A stretch of 64,000 nucleotides of DNA from Dipteronia dyeriana. Lineage: Eukaryota; Streptophyta; Magnoliopsida; Sapindales; Sapindaceae. A program made the position numbers and the translations under genes. The notes below the pieces were generated by a model, which was not told the origin of the DNA, searched no databases, and saw only the letters and a list, made by a program, of their open reading frames with translations. The stretch is taken from assembly GCA_032871835.1 (NCBI GenBank), contig CM065300.1:3973768-4037767 (forward strand), given 5' to 3'. How positions within the stretch are numbered: position 1 is the stretch's first letter; each line of letters opens with the position of its first letter. Of this stretch, positions 47,248 through 58,874 are shown piece after piece.

Positions 47248-50200
47248 ATGGGTAACGGAGACGAAGAATCAGACGTATCTAGCCACACAATTCCACCACC
47301 AAATACTTCCTCAAATTTATTCTCATGATAACTCATCTAAGATTGAGATTAAATTGGATGGATCAAACTACCATTTATGGTCCAAGTTAGTTGAGATCTT
47401 CGTGGCTGGAAAAGACAAATACGGTTTTCTCACAGGGGAATGTGTTAAGCCTGCCACCACCAGTTCCACCTATAGGCGATGGTTGACCGATAATGCTCTT
47501 GTGCAAGGATGACTCCTCGGATCTATGACTCCCAAAATTATGGGGATGTTTATCCGATTACCTACTGCTCAGGCCATTTGGGAAGCAGTTGCTCGTACTT
47601 ACTATGATGGTGCAGATCAATCCATCATCTATGAACTCAACAGCAAAGCATTCCATATGCGTTAATCTGGGCGATCTATTGCTGAGTATTACGGGGAATT
47701 GAACACAATCTGGCAGGAGTTAGATCAAAGTTGCTCGAATGATATGACTGATGCTACAGATGTGGTTCGACTGGATGATCGCATTGAAAAACAAAGAGTA
47801 TACATGTTTCTTGCAGGACTAGACCCTGAATTTGACAAAGTACGAGCTGATATGTTACGTATGGATCCATTTCCTAGTGTTGAAGGAGCATTTGCCTATA
47901 TCCGTCGTGAGGCACATCGTGAGGCACAACGTCAAGCCACTATGTTAGCTTCCCCACAAATAAGCGACAGCTCTGCTCTATTAATCAATAAAGGGGTTTC
48001 AGGAGACAGAAAATGTACTCAATGTGGACAGAAGAATCATATCTGAGATGCTTGCTGGAGATTGCATGGGTATCCTGAGTGGTATCTGGAAAAAAGAAAA
48101 GAAAAGAAAGGGCCTTCAAGAACTGGAACTGCCTCTCTTGCGTCTTCCTCCAGCAACTCATCCATTCCACAGGGTAATATGTGTGATTCCAAAATTCAAT
48201 TCCTCAACTCAGGTACATTTCATTCTGCTTTTAGTGTTTCTACAATTTCTAGTAATAATACCTGGATAATTGATTCTAGTGCAACATATCACATGACTTT
48301 TAACTCTCAAAACTTTAGTCATCGTACTCCGACCGAAACAAAGAACGTGTCATATGCTGATGGTACACCCACCCCGGTTCATGGGGCTGGATCCATATCA
48401 CTAACTCCATCCTTACATTTATCATCTGTTTTACATGTGCCCATTTTATCTAACAACTTACTCTCAATCAGTCAAATCACTAAATCTCTAAACTGTGTTG
48501 TGACATTCTGGCATTCTCATTGTGTATTTCAGGACATCACAACCAAGGAGACGATTGAACTGGTAGGGAAAAATGAGGGTTGTACTACTTTACAGTAGAC
48601 AATGTTTCTAGTCATCCTCACAAAGTAGCACAAGTTAGAACCAACAACGAGAGTAATATTTTCCTTTGGCATAGGCGTCTAGGTCATTGTTCTTTTGAAT
48701 ATCTCAAATTTTTATTTCTTTCGTTGTTTAAAATTGTTGAGCACAATAATATACAGTGTGAGACATGCGTTCTGTCAAAACATCATCGCACTGTTTTTCC
48801 CCCTAGTAATAATAGTAAAAGATCTATGTCTTTCTCTCTTGTTCATTCTGATGTTTGGGGTCCACCTAACGTTGTATCTATATCTGGTATGTGTTGGTTT
48901 GTTACGTTTATTGATGATTGTACTCGTATGACATGGATTTTTCTTTTAAAAAATAAAAGTGATGTATGTGACGTTTTTTAAAATTTTTATCATATGATTC
49001 TCACACAATTTCATAAGAAAATTCAAGTTTTACGCTCAGATAATGGTGGTGAATATTTGAATCATAATATAAAAGCTTTTTGTTTGAAAAACGGTATTCT
49101 TCACCAAACATCTTGTGCACATACCCCACAACAAAATGGTACTGCCGAGCGTGAAAATCGTCATCTCTTAGAGGTTGCACGATCTTTACTGCTCGGAATG
49201 CATATGCTTAAATCTTTTTGGGGTGATGCAGTACTATTTGCTGTATATCTCATTAATCGTATGCCATCCAGTGTTCTATCTTTTCAAACCCCGCTACAAT
49301 CCTTGTCTCATTACTGTGATGTTAACTCTACATTGCATATTCTTCCTCGGGTTTTTGGCTGTGTGGTATATGTACATGTTCATACTCCTCATCGAGGAAA
49401 GCTAGATCCACGTGCTCTTAAGTGTGTTTTTATAGGATATTCTAGCTCACAAAAATGATACAAATGTTATCATCATCCATCCCGTAGAGTATTTGTGTCA
49501 CAGGATGTTACTTTCTGGGAGAATGAGGCATATTTTACCTCCGAGACTTCTCTTCAGGGGGAGAATCTGAACTATGAAGGGAAGTCTCCTAAAACTGCTG
49601 ACAATGGTATACCTATTAGTCTGAGAAGTCAATCTTTCGAGGAAAAATATATATCTTTGGAAAGTAAGATTCCTGATAGTCTCACAGAAAAGATAGAACC
49701 AACATTGAGAGTGTATGAAAGAAGGAATAAAGGGAAAGAGAAACAGGGGGAGTCAGTTCTCATACAGGTAGTACAACCTTCCTCTTCTTCATCACCGGTT
49801 CATCAATCAGACTCTAAGGTTGAAAATGCTCCTGAGGTAACTCTTGAACCCTCCTCTTTATCTAATGATATATCCAATCACACAGATTCTGATCCCAGTC
49901 CAGCTACTAGAAGGTATCCTAGTCGAGAACATAGACCACCTGTACGATTTGGTTTTTTCCCCGAACGACCTCCAGCAGATAGTAATGCTCTTTACTCTAT
50001 TACTAATTACATCTCAACTCATAGACTATCTGAAACATTTAAAACCTTTGCATATCAATTATCCTCTGTATCTATTCCTAGTAAATTACAGGATGCACTG
50101 ACAGACCAATATTGGGTCCGAGCCATGGATGAAGAGATGAAAGCTTTACAAAAAAATTGTACCTGGGAGATAGTGGATCTTCCTAAAGGAAAGAAGGCTG

Positions 50201-51616
50201 TTGGATGTCGATGGGTATATACCATCAAACACAAGGCAGATGGCTCAATTGAAAAATACAAGGCTAGGTTGGATGCCAAAGGGTACACTCAGACTTACGG
50301 GGTTGACTACCAGGAGACCTTTGCCCCGGTAGCAAAGTTGAACACTGTTAGAGTACTTCTCTCACTAGCAGCTAATCTAGAGTGGCCTTTGAAACAATTT
50401 GATGTAAAGAATGCCTTCTTACATGGGGGAACTCCGTGAAGAATTTTTTATGGATCTCCCCCCTGGTTTTGATTTTCAAACTGGTAAAGTCTGTAAACTA
50501 AAAAAGGCTCTCTACGGACTAAAACAATCACCTAGAGCCTGGTTCGGACGACTCAGTACTTCCATAAGGAAATTTGGATATGAGCAGAGTAACTCTGATC
50601 ACACCTTATTCTTCAAATGAAAGGGTGACAAAATCACTATACTAATCGTCTATGTTGATGATATGATTGTTACAGGAAACGATGATCTGGAGATGACTAA
50701 TCTTCAAAGTCACTTGGCCACAGAGTTTGAAATGAAAGACCTAGGAGTATTACGGTACTTTCTGGGAATTGAGTTAGCTCGGTCAAAACATGAGATTTTT
50801 CTTAGTAAGAGAAAGTATGTTTTTGATCTGCTTACAGAAACTGGGATGTTTGCTAGCAAACCAACAGATACTCCTATGGATCAAAATCACAAGTTATGTG
50901 AATGTCCAGATCACCCTGATCAAACCCCGGCAAACAAAGAAATATATCAAAGGCTGGTTGGTAAACTTATCTACTTATCGCATACTCGTCCTGATATTGC
51001 ATATGCGGTGAGTGTGGTAAGCCAATTTATGCACGCTCCCACTGAGAGTCACATGGATGCAGTACTTCGGATTCTAAGATACTTAAAAGGATCTCCTGGC
51101 AGGGGATTAATGTTCTCTAAGAATGAACATCTAGACATCAAGGGATACACAGATGCTAATTGGGCTGGGAATGCTAGTGATCAGAGGTCTACTTCTGGTT
51201 ACTTTACCTTTATAGGAGGTAACCTAGTCACTTGGCGGAGTAAGAAACAGACTGTGGTGTCACGATCCAGTGCTGAAGCAGAATTCCGAGGGATTGTCCA
51301 AGGAATTACTGAATTACTGTGGTTGAAAAACTTATTAGGGGATTTGGGATTTCACCCAAAGGATAGTATGAAGCTATATTGTGATAATAAAGCTTCAGTA
51401 CAGATTGCCAATAATCTTGTCCAACATGGTCGTACCAAACATGTGGAAATTGATCGATTCTTCATCAAAGAGAAATTAGAAGGGAAAATAATTGAGCTTC
51501 CGCATGTATCAAGTAAAGATCAACTTGCAGATATCCTTACAAATGCCATTAATGGAAGGAACTTTCATGATTCAATTAGCAAGTTGGGCATGAGTGACAT
51601 CTATGCACCAACTTGA
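47248..51616 (+). pseudogene. Copia gag-pol, multiple stops and frameshifts
   Basis: Gag starts MGNGDEESDV at 47248 and runs with frameshifts and stops (for example a stop at 47510-47512) through a UBN2-type region to the zinc knuckle. There CTQCGQKNHI is cut by TGA in place of a CGA codon (about 48044). Protease has DSSATYHMT where DSGAT is expected. Integrase pieces include LWHRRLGHCSFEYL, HSDVWGP, FIDDCTRMTW and, after a stop near 48980, RSDNGGEYLN and TPQQNGTAERENRHLLE. RT reads WVRAMDEEM...[20 protein letters not shown], breaks near 50437, continues through LKKALYGLKQSPRAW, has a stop at 50618, and resumes with the catalytic YVDDM. RNase H has SRSSAEAEF and the TKHVEIDRFFIKEK tail, ending at 51616. 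The enzyme set is complete but cannot be made from this copy. Confidence 0.93.
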
Positions 51617-51623
51617 GGGGGAG

Positions 51624-51813
51624 TGTTAGAATATTATCATTAATTAAGAGATTGTATAGTTGACTTGACTGATTTGATTAGAATCAATTAGAGGATCGAT
51701 TAGGATCAATTAGCTTAATTGTAGATTGTTGTTTCCTATTGTATCTATTGTTTTTCCTATAAATTACCTCTAATATGGAGAAGAATATATAACAGAAAAT
51801 TTTGATTTGTTCA
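51624..51813 (+). repeat. 3' LTR of the copia element
   Basis: 190 bp, TGTTAG to TTGTTCA, preceded by the polypurine tract and followed by the target duplication aatac. Differences from the second unit of the 5' LTR are a handful of single substitutions. Confidence 0.92.
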
Positions 51814-51818
51814 AATAC

Positions 51819-52364
51819 ATATTCATGAGGATGGCTTCTAAGTTCTAATATGCGTAGTGGTGATTCATTCTGTGTTGAACTTGTCTTCTTCATAATCTAT
51901 TATATATTATATGAAAATGAAGCTCAATGTGAATTTGAATGGCAGCATGAGATTGTTGGTTATGTGTATATTCTTCAATGTTGTCTTGTGACTTCTACAA
52001 GGAGATTGCTACAAGATCACACTATGACTCTTATGAGGAGTAATAAACTCAATTACTAAATGGAACCATTCCGTTTTATTATGGCTGCAAAGATTGAAGC
52101 TCATCCGAAAAGATTGATGCTTTTGAACCTTCAAACTACCACAATTCATCTTCCTTTGTGTTATCTGTAATCGACTTTTTAATTTCGAATTGTTTCTGTA
52201 GTTAATGTTATTTTCTTCTATGACAGTTTGTAGATTCTTGCAATCTTCTTCATGTTGGTGGGATGAGGATGATATTCTTTTACGATTGAGAGATTGATGG
52301 TGAATTCAATTTTATTTTATGTCATTAAAGCATGTCTCTATTCTTATTGGACTTTTATGGGTTT
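51819..52364. other. Continuation of the mTERF copy 2 3' flank
   Basis: This DNA directly continues, after the copia element, the flank that stops at 46448. It matches 42110-42560 downstream of mTERF copy 1 (CATATTTATGAGGATGGCTT type sequence, then TGGTGATTCATTCTGTGTTGAA). No gene. Confidence 0.65.
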
Positions 52365-52373
52365 CTTTTTTAA

Positions 52374-53150
52374 GGGTTAATTGCACTAAAGTATCCTCTA
52401 TTTATCTCTTTAGGTAAAATTTCCTTAGCTTTGGGAGAGTCAACACACATATACCCTATTGTTAAAGTCAAGCCGTTAATTTTAACGGTTGACCAACCAA
52501 ATCCTTGAAAAGATAAATTTACCCGTACCACATTATCAATAATATAATTATTTGTTATTTATATTTTATTATCAATACAATTCAATTAATTTTATTTTAG
52601 ATTTTTTTTTAAAAAAAAAGTCTTTTAACAAAAACATGGAAGATTGCACCATTTATAACTCTATCTCTAACATCATCCATAAAATCTTGAAAACTAACCC
52701 AACAAAGTTAACAACAATAAGAGTGAAAAAAAAAAATCGAATCGAAAACAGTGAGTAAAGTACTCGAGGGCAGCGGCAGAAAGAAGACGGAGGGAGACGA
52801 TTGGAGATGTAGGGTTCCATGGAGGAGATATAAGATTGATGGAGGTTGGTGGTCCATGAGATTTGGGATTTCTTCCCAAAGTTAGAATGGTGGTCAGTGG
52901 AAGAAATCACCGGATAGATCTAGACAACCTTTTTTTTTGGTCTTTTTTCCATTCAATCTCCTCCATCCATTTTTTATTTTAATATTTATTATTTAAATAA
53001 TTAGAAAAAACAAAATGATGAAAATACCCTTGTCGTGTCAATAACTGACAGACCTAATTTAACAGTAGAGTATATTTGTGTTTATTTTTCCAAACTTGAG
53101 AAAATTTTACCTGAACGGATAAATACATGGTACTTTAGTGCAATTAACCC
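52374..53150. mobile_element. Mutator-like non-autonomous element
   Basis: A 777-bp element with a perfect 9-bp target duplication cttttttaa (52365-52373 and 53151-53159), the Mutator length. TIRs begin GGGTTAATTGCACTAAAGTA on both sides and remain alignable for about 60 bp (GGTAAAATTT...). No transposase is present. The interior at 52790-52920 has a purine-rich stretch that looks exon-like, but no gene could be named. Confidence 0.85.
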
Positions 53151-53242
53151 CTTTTTTAATAGGTCGATTATTGTTGACGTGTACAACACTTCATATCAGA
53201 TACAATTCGGTAACGTCAGCTACAATCTTTGAGGTGACCATT

Positions 53243-55640
53243 GCATTTGGTACGGACGTAGGACATGAAACAGGATAAGGTGAGACGGAACTAGATAAGA
53301 CGGAGCACGATAAACTGTTTTATATTGTGTTTAGTAGATCTGTGATAAAACTGTTAATGTACTGTTACTTGTTTGATATGATTGAAACAGGACGAGACAA
53401 GAGATTCAAATTACTAGAATCGGTATTTATTTTATTTTATTAAATAAATATTTTTATGTATCATATTTAATAAAAATAATAGTATTGTAATTGAAAAATA
53501 ATTTTATTAATAATTTTTTTAGAAAACATGTTAGTTTTTTTTTTCAAATAATAATATTATTATTATAGCTATTCCCTCAATTTTTTTTAATAATAATATT
53601 ATGGCTATTCCCTCAAATTCTTTTATATTAAATTATTATTAAATTTTACATACTCGTAATTGTGAATAATGAAAAAAAAAAAATATGTACTTATGATTTA
53701 CAATTTCAAATTTAAATTATTCAACCACATGTGGAAAAACCAAAGTTCCAAGCATTCTCTGGAAAGAAATATTCACTTCAAGGTTGATTTTGTTCCTATT
53801 ATTTCATCACTCTATTGAATTAAATCATTTTTGGTGATTTAAGGATCTTTTGTTCATGTGAACCTAAAAATTGTTATGGGGTACTGGCAGCTTAAGATGT
53901 AGTAGATAAGATATAATATATTTATCACATTTGTGTATATATGGAGGTATTCTTTTTAAGATAATAGATGTTATTTTCTTTTCACACTAGTGTTTACTTA
54001 CTTCAAGTACTTCTTTAATGAGATACAATTTTATTAGAAATTTATGTATCCTGATCCATAGAGTCGTGGGATGATGATACAAACTAGGATGTCAAAAAAA
54101 ATGCCTACAAGATAGTGATTACAAACTTTATCCTCTTAAGATGACTAAAAGCTAAGCTTTCACATATGTTTCAATTGCAACTTTTCCTGAAATATCCGAC
54201 GCTTTCAAACTTCTCACCGGATTCCCAGAGCTCCGGCAATGCTTCTCTGATATTGTGGATGCTCTCTAGAGCATAGTCTACACCTTCAGCTTTGTGAGAA
54301 GTGCCCACCTATATATATACCCAAATCAATAACAAATTGATGAGTAAGGCATTGTCAAAGCAGTTGAGAAAACAATTGGGACAGCAGTTGAGAAGCTTAC
54401 CAACACAGTATGCAGACTCATCTGTCATCGAAGAAGAACTGCCGTTGCAAAATATGTTTATGTTAATGAAGATAATGAATGAATGATAAAAGACACAAAT
54501 TAAGTTGTCCAATTTGTTGTCATGCAAAGAAGAGTGATCGTCTTACTATTTTTTGAGGGTTGATGTTGGCAATCTTGAAAACTTGTTCATATGCTTCTTC
54601 AAATGGTTTGCAGACAATTGGTGTCTTTGGAAGTTCCAGATCAGGATGACGATAATAGTCATTGATGTCAAAAATTTATGTACTAGAAATGTTACTCTCA
54701 TTGACAAGATCGCTGCCTTTGTTGGTGGAATTCAAAGTTTCGAAGCATATTATCATTTCAAAGCAATCCTCCATGAAAAACTCATCCCGAATTTTGAACG
54801 ATTAACAATTAAAAAAAGATAATTTTTTTTTTATCCCAATCTTCATCTTCGGCATCAATTTTTTAAACTTCTTCATCTCCAACATCTAGGAAAACACAAA
54901 TCACCATTCACCAGTTCATCAATTTCTTCTAAAATTCGTCTTCATCCGAACCAATCAACATAAAAACACAAATCAATTTCAAGAACAACACCACAAATTA
55001 AATAAAATTACTCAGAAAAAAATTAACAAAAGTAATTAAAAAACAAAACTAGAACATATCTGGTACAAAAATAAAATAAAATAATAAACCACGTGAGCTC
55101 AAGATGAAGATGAAAGTGATTTTGGAGGAGCCATGGAATGGAATGGAAGGACCTTGAAGTGAAACCCAGAAAATGAAAAAAAAAAATCCACACATTTTTG
55201 AGTTTTCTTCAATAGAGATTTTGTTACAGAGATTAGAGAGGTTAAGTACCTGAATTTGAAGAAAAAAGGTAACGCGTGCTGCTGACGGCACTGACGGCGT
55301 GTTCAAGCGACTCCGACGAGAATGAATCGGTGTGAGAGACAGAGAGGAGAGGATCGACTGGTAGGTGTGAGAGATAGAGAGGATATGATAGTGAAGATGA
55401 AACCTAATTTCAAGATCAGTTTTTTATTTTATAGTTGATATTTTTGTAATGTTTAGAAGTTTGGAGGGCAAAATTATATTTTTGACGACGCATGGGACAA
55501 GCCTTACCGAGGGTCCGAGGGAAGATTTTGTCGTTTTTATCTCACTTAGTCCTATCCTGTCCCATGCTAATAGCACGTCAAACGTGAGACAAGTGAAAGT
55601 TGTCCCATCTTATCCTATCTCATCCCGCGTACCAAACGCA
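53243..55640. mobile_element. 2.4-kb TIR element carrying a gene fragment
   Basis: The left end GCATTTGGTACGGACG and the right end (reverse complement GCGTTTGGTACGCGGG) are inverted, followed by diverged complementary arms with GGATAAG and GAGAC words. No target duplication is clear, so the superfamily is open and the ends are approximate. There is no transposase inside. The centre holds a fragment of a HAD-type hydrolase gene on the minus strand. Confidence 0.55.
54171..54790 (-). pseudogene. Captured fragment of a HAD hydrolase (pyrimidine 5'-nucleotidase-like)
   Basis: Reading the minus strand from 54790 down, four homologous pieces occur in the right order. These are EDCFEMIICFETLN (about 54780-54730), then HPDLELPKTPIVCKP and EEAYEQVFKIANINPQK (about 54645-54550), then FFFDD and SLHTVLV (about 54440-54401), and finally GTSHKAEGVDYALESIHNIREALPELWE ending with a stop at 54171. 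These match the C-terminal half of the plant HAD subfamily annotated as pyrimidine 5'-nucleotidase-like. Intron traces remain: the VLV/GTS junction is interrupted by a GT-AG stretch at 54309-54400. It was therefore copied as genomic DNA, not from mRNA. The N-terminal catalytic Asp motif is absent, stops are present and some codons are missing, so it is not functional. Confidence 0.75.
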
Positions 55641-55689
55641 CCCTTAAGAAGTGTGAGGACCAAACCCATCCATGTTGGGTTAGGAAAAA

Positions 55690-55715
55690 TGGGCCTTTAT
55701 TCACTTATTGGGCTT
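55690..55715 (+). promoter_or_regulatory. Site II motifs upstream of mTERF copy 3
   Basis: TGGGCC at 55690-55695 and TTGGGCTT at about 55708 match in order and spacing the site II pair of copy 1 (40453 and 40471). Here a 576-bp MITE lies between these motifs and the downstream conserved motif. Confidence 0.55.
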
Positions 55716-55809
55716 TGATCTAAAAGCCCAATAAACAAAACTAAACAGAAGTCATATATACTCATATGAGAACTTAGCTTGGGAGTTGGGACATAAACTT
55801 GTTCCTCAG

Positions 55810-56385
55810 TAGGGATGTACGTTTAAGGAATGAGGATGGATATAGGTCCCCCGATCCCCATCCTCAATTCCTAGGCCCTTCCCCCATCCTTCCATTTTTT
55901 CATTTGGGGAAAATGGGGATGAGGATGTTTGGAGGGAGGTCCTCCCATCCACATTCTCAGTTTTCCATTTTTTCCGTTTTTTTTCCGTTTTCTCGTATCA
56001 TCGGCCCCTCATTTTCCCATTTCCCTATTTAACTGAAAATTATAAATTAAATTAAAAAAAAAACAAACATTTCATTACAAATAAAAAATAACAATACATT
56101 ACAAATTCAACATAAAATGTTTCAAATAATTCAAATATATATTATAATTATATTTATATACTTTTAGGAGAAATGGGGAAATGAGGATCTCCATCCCTAT
56201 CCCCCATTTCAATTTTATTGTGGGGGAAATGGGGAAATGGGGATGGGGAGGGGGACCCCTCTCCATCCCCATTTCAATTTGTTCATCCCCATTCCCCCCA
56301 TTTCCCCATTTTCCCTCTCAAAAAAATCCCCAAATGGGGATGGGGTACGGGGATTTGGGACCCCGGGAATTAACGTGCATCCCTA
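55810..56385. mobile_element. hAT-type MITE in the promoter of mTERF copy 3
   Basis: A 576-bp element with a perfect 8-bp duplication ttcctcag (55802-55809 and 56386-56393). TIRs are TAGGGATGTACGTTTAAG and, as the reverse complement of the right end, TAGGGATGCACGTTAATT. The arms are made of GGGGATGGGG/CCCCATCCCC words in both orientations. There is no transposase; short frames inside are low-complexity. It ends about 190 bp before the start codon of mTERF copy 3. Confidence 0.92.
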
Positions 56386-56577
56386 TTCCTCAGATCAGAT
56401 GACAGGAAAACGACACCGTATCATTTGGTTCATAGTCGAGCTATAATGAGGGTTTTGTTTGATAAGACAGACCCTGCTAACTGCAAAGGAGTTGCATAAT
56501 TTCGTTGGTTCATGAAGAAAATTAGATATCAACAACAGGTGAGTTGATTCCATAACTTGTTTAGTGGTCAGCTAAAA

Positions 56578-57738
56578 ATGTTTAATTTTGTTTGGAAATC
56601 ATCAGTATTTGTCCACCATTGGAGGCATACTACTACTCTCAGAGCTTCACCAACCCATGAATTTCAACAATGTCTTCCATTGTCAACCACTGCAACTACA
56701 AACCAACAATCTTTAACAGTTTCATACCTCATTAACACTTGTGGGTTCTCTCCAGAATCCGCCTTGTCAGTCTCCAACAAGTTCCAGCTTAAGTCCCCCA
56801 ATAAAGCAGACGCAGTTATTAGTTTTTTCAAGAGCCATGGTTTCTCCCATACCCACATCTCAGACACCATTAAAAAAGAACCAAGATTGCTTTTGTATGA
56901 TGCTGAGAAAACCCTTTTGCCCAAACTGGATTTTTTTTACTCTGAAGGCTTCGCATTCCATGACCTTGCAAACACTTTATCTAAATGTCCCTCTGTTTTA
57001 GGTAGAAGCTTAGAAAACCATATAATTCCCAATTTTAACTACCTTAGTAATTTGCTTGAATCTCAGGAGAGGGCCGTTGCTTCTATTAATCGCAGACCCT
57101 TTTTACTTTATCACGATTTGCAAACTTATATGGCACCTCAAGTTAACATTTTGCTAGAGTATGGTGTCCCCAAATCCAATATTATAATGGATATGTGTTG
57201 GTGGTCTTACTCATTGATAACAGATAGGAACCTCTTTAAAGAGGTGGTGGAAGAAGTGAAGGAAATGGGTATCAATCCTTTGAGAACACGGTTTGTTCGA
57301 GCAATAAGTTTAAAAGCAGCAATGAGCAGATCACAGTGGGAGAGCAAAGTCAATGTGTATAGGAAGAGGTGGGGTTGGTCTGAGGAAGAGTTCTTGGAAG
57401 CATTCCGAAACTATCCACCGTTTATGCAGGCACCGATTGATAAGATTATGGCGGCAATGGACTTATTTGTGAACAAAATGGGGTTGGAGTCTTCATATAT
57501 AGCTGAACATTCTGTATTTTTTTCATATAGTCTGCAGAGGAGGCTTATTCCAAGGGCTGCAGTATTTCAATTTCTGTTAATGAAAGGTTTGATTAAGAGC
57601 AAGCATACTAACTTAGTTACATTGTTTCAATCTACTGACAAAGCTTTCCTGAAGAATTTTGTGAATTCTTATGACGAAGCTCCCCAGCTATTGAAGTTGT
57701 ACGAAGACAAGTTGGATCTGTCAAAGATTACAAAATGA
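56578..57738 (+). CDS. mTERF family protein, array copy 3
   Basis: Single-exon CDS of 386 residues, starting MFNFVWKSSVFVHHWRH. The N-terminal third is nearly the same as copy 1 (TTLRASPTHEFQQCLPLSTTATTNQQSLTVS), which suggests recent duplication or gene conversion. The helical repeats and the tail NSYDEAPQLLKLYEDKLD are intact. One extra residue occurs in the conserved block: VYRKRWGWSEEEF where other copies have LYKRWGWSEEEF. ATG 56578 is chosen by homology; upstream in frame there is only a TTG. A leader intron donor GTGAGT follows CAACAACAG near 56538, as in copy 1. Confidence 0.9.
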   Translation: MFNFVWKSSVFVHHWRHTTTLRASPTHEFQQCLPLSTTATTNQQSLTVSYLINTCGFSPESALSVSNKFQLKSPNKADAVISFFKSHGFSHTHISDTIKKEPRLLLYDAEKTLLPKLDFFYSEGFAFHDLANTLSKCPSVLGRSLENHIIPNFNYLSNLLESQERAVASINRRPFLLYHDLQTYMAPQVNILLEYGVPKSNIIMDMCWWSYSLITDRNLFKEVVEEVKEMGINPLRTRFVRAISLKAAMSRSQWESKVNVYRKRWGWSEEEFLEAFRNYPPFMQAPIDKIMAAMDLFVNKMGLESSYIAEHSVFFSYSLQRRLIPRAAVFQFLLMKGLIKSKHTNLVTLFQSTDKAFLKNFVNSYDEAPQLLKLYEDKLDLSKITK

Positions 57739-58874
57739 TGAGTATAACCACAGAGAGTTATTGGTGTTGTAAAGTGTTTCCATCATTGATCTAAGCTGGT
57801 TTAGATTTTTCTTTCTAATACTTTCATCTAATCAAATCCTTTAAAAACTTTCTTCATTTTGATGGAGAATGAGCTTTTAGTCTAAATAAGATATGGCTTA
57901 TTTGCCATTTTCGTTCTCTTTTAGTTTGATATTCTTGACTGAAATTTGAGTTTAGCAATGTGACAGTCTTACTAGTTTCCTTTGTTCATGTGTTATATAA
58001 TTATACTCAGATAAATAGTAATTGGTAAGCCACTAATATTTATATTTATATTTATATTTTTTATTTATTTATGACAATGGTTTCCTATATCATACACTAG
58101 GTTGAATGGTGATCCATTCTGTGTTGATCTAGTCTTCCATCATAATCCATTAAATAGGTATATGAAAATGAAGCTCAATGATGTTAGAAATCAATGGATG
58201 AAAGACCTGAAATTGTTGGTTGCCACTTCTACAAGGAGATTCCCATAAGATTACACTATGAGTAATGAACTCAATGAACCTTTTTTACATCTTTTTTTTT
58301 TTTTTTTTTTTTTTTTTGGCGGCTGCAAAGATTGAAGCTCATTGAAAATGATAGACATTTTTGAACCATCACATCATCACCGTTCATCTTGTTTCGTATT
58401 AACTGTAATCATGTCAGTAGTTTCAAAATGTATCCGTAGTAAAATGATACTTTCCATCTCGTTCTAGTTTATTTCCATCAAAGAAAGCTTGTAGATTTAT
58501 ACAATCTTCCTCAACTTGGTGTGATGATGACTGATGATAATATGGTACAGTCAAGATACTGGGTTTGAACGCATCAATTGCATTCATAAAGTAGCACAAA
58601 CCAGTTTTTGTGCTCTTCGTAGCCTCCTGTTGGTGAATAAGAACAATGTTGTTCATAGTGATTAGTAGTGTTGTCTGGGATGCTATGGTGGATTTTCACA
58701 GAGCTAACCTTGAGACGAAGATAACATGAGAACAACACCGTATTTAGATCAGAAGTTTCGAATAAACAAATTGGGGGGTTTTGTCCAGAGCTCCTTTATT
58801 TGGTTGGTTCATGAAGAAAATTACAAGTGGACAACAGGTTGGTTGATTCCATAACTTGTTTAGTTTTCAGCTGA
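57739..58874. other. 3' flank of mTERF copy 3 and 5' flank of the next copy
   Basis: Non-coding DNA homologous to other array flanks (TTCTGTGTTGA...TTCCATCATAATCC at 58120-58150, GATTACACTATGAG at 58250). A run of about 27 T lies at 58291-58317. From about 58730 the shared 5' motif appears as CAACACCGTATTTAG, then the leader TTCATGAAGAAAATTACAAG. Confidence 0.55.

Larger units (their letters stand above)
46449..51813 (+). mobile_element. Ty1/copia LTR retrotransposon, decayed
   Basis: A complete but inactive element of 5365 bp. The 5' LTR (46449-46681, 233 bp) and 3' LTR (51624-51813, 190 bp) begin TGTTAG and end TTGTTCA. A perfect 5-bp target duplication aatac flanks it (46444-46448, 51814-51818). 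The primer binding site TGGTATCAGAGC (46682-46693) matches the 3' end of initiator tRNA-Met. A polypurine tract GAGGGGGAGTG ends at the 3' LTR. Domain order is gag, protease, integrase, reverse transcriptase, RNase H, which defines copia. LTR similarity is high apart from a 43-bp duplication in the 5' LTR and a few substitutions, suggesting modest age. Confidence 0.95.

Noticed and set aside
53560..53640. Duplicated TATTCCCTCAA with ATT runs
   Set aside because: A short low-complexity repeat within the 2.4-kb TIR element, judged to be slippage.
55799..56446. Open frames rich in Pro, His, Phe, Ser and Gly in the MITE
   Set aside because: They are translations of GGGGATGGGG/CCCCATCCCC repeats in the element arms, not genes.
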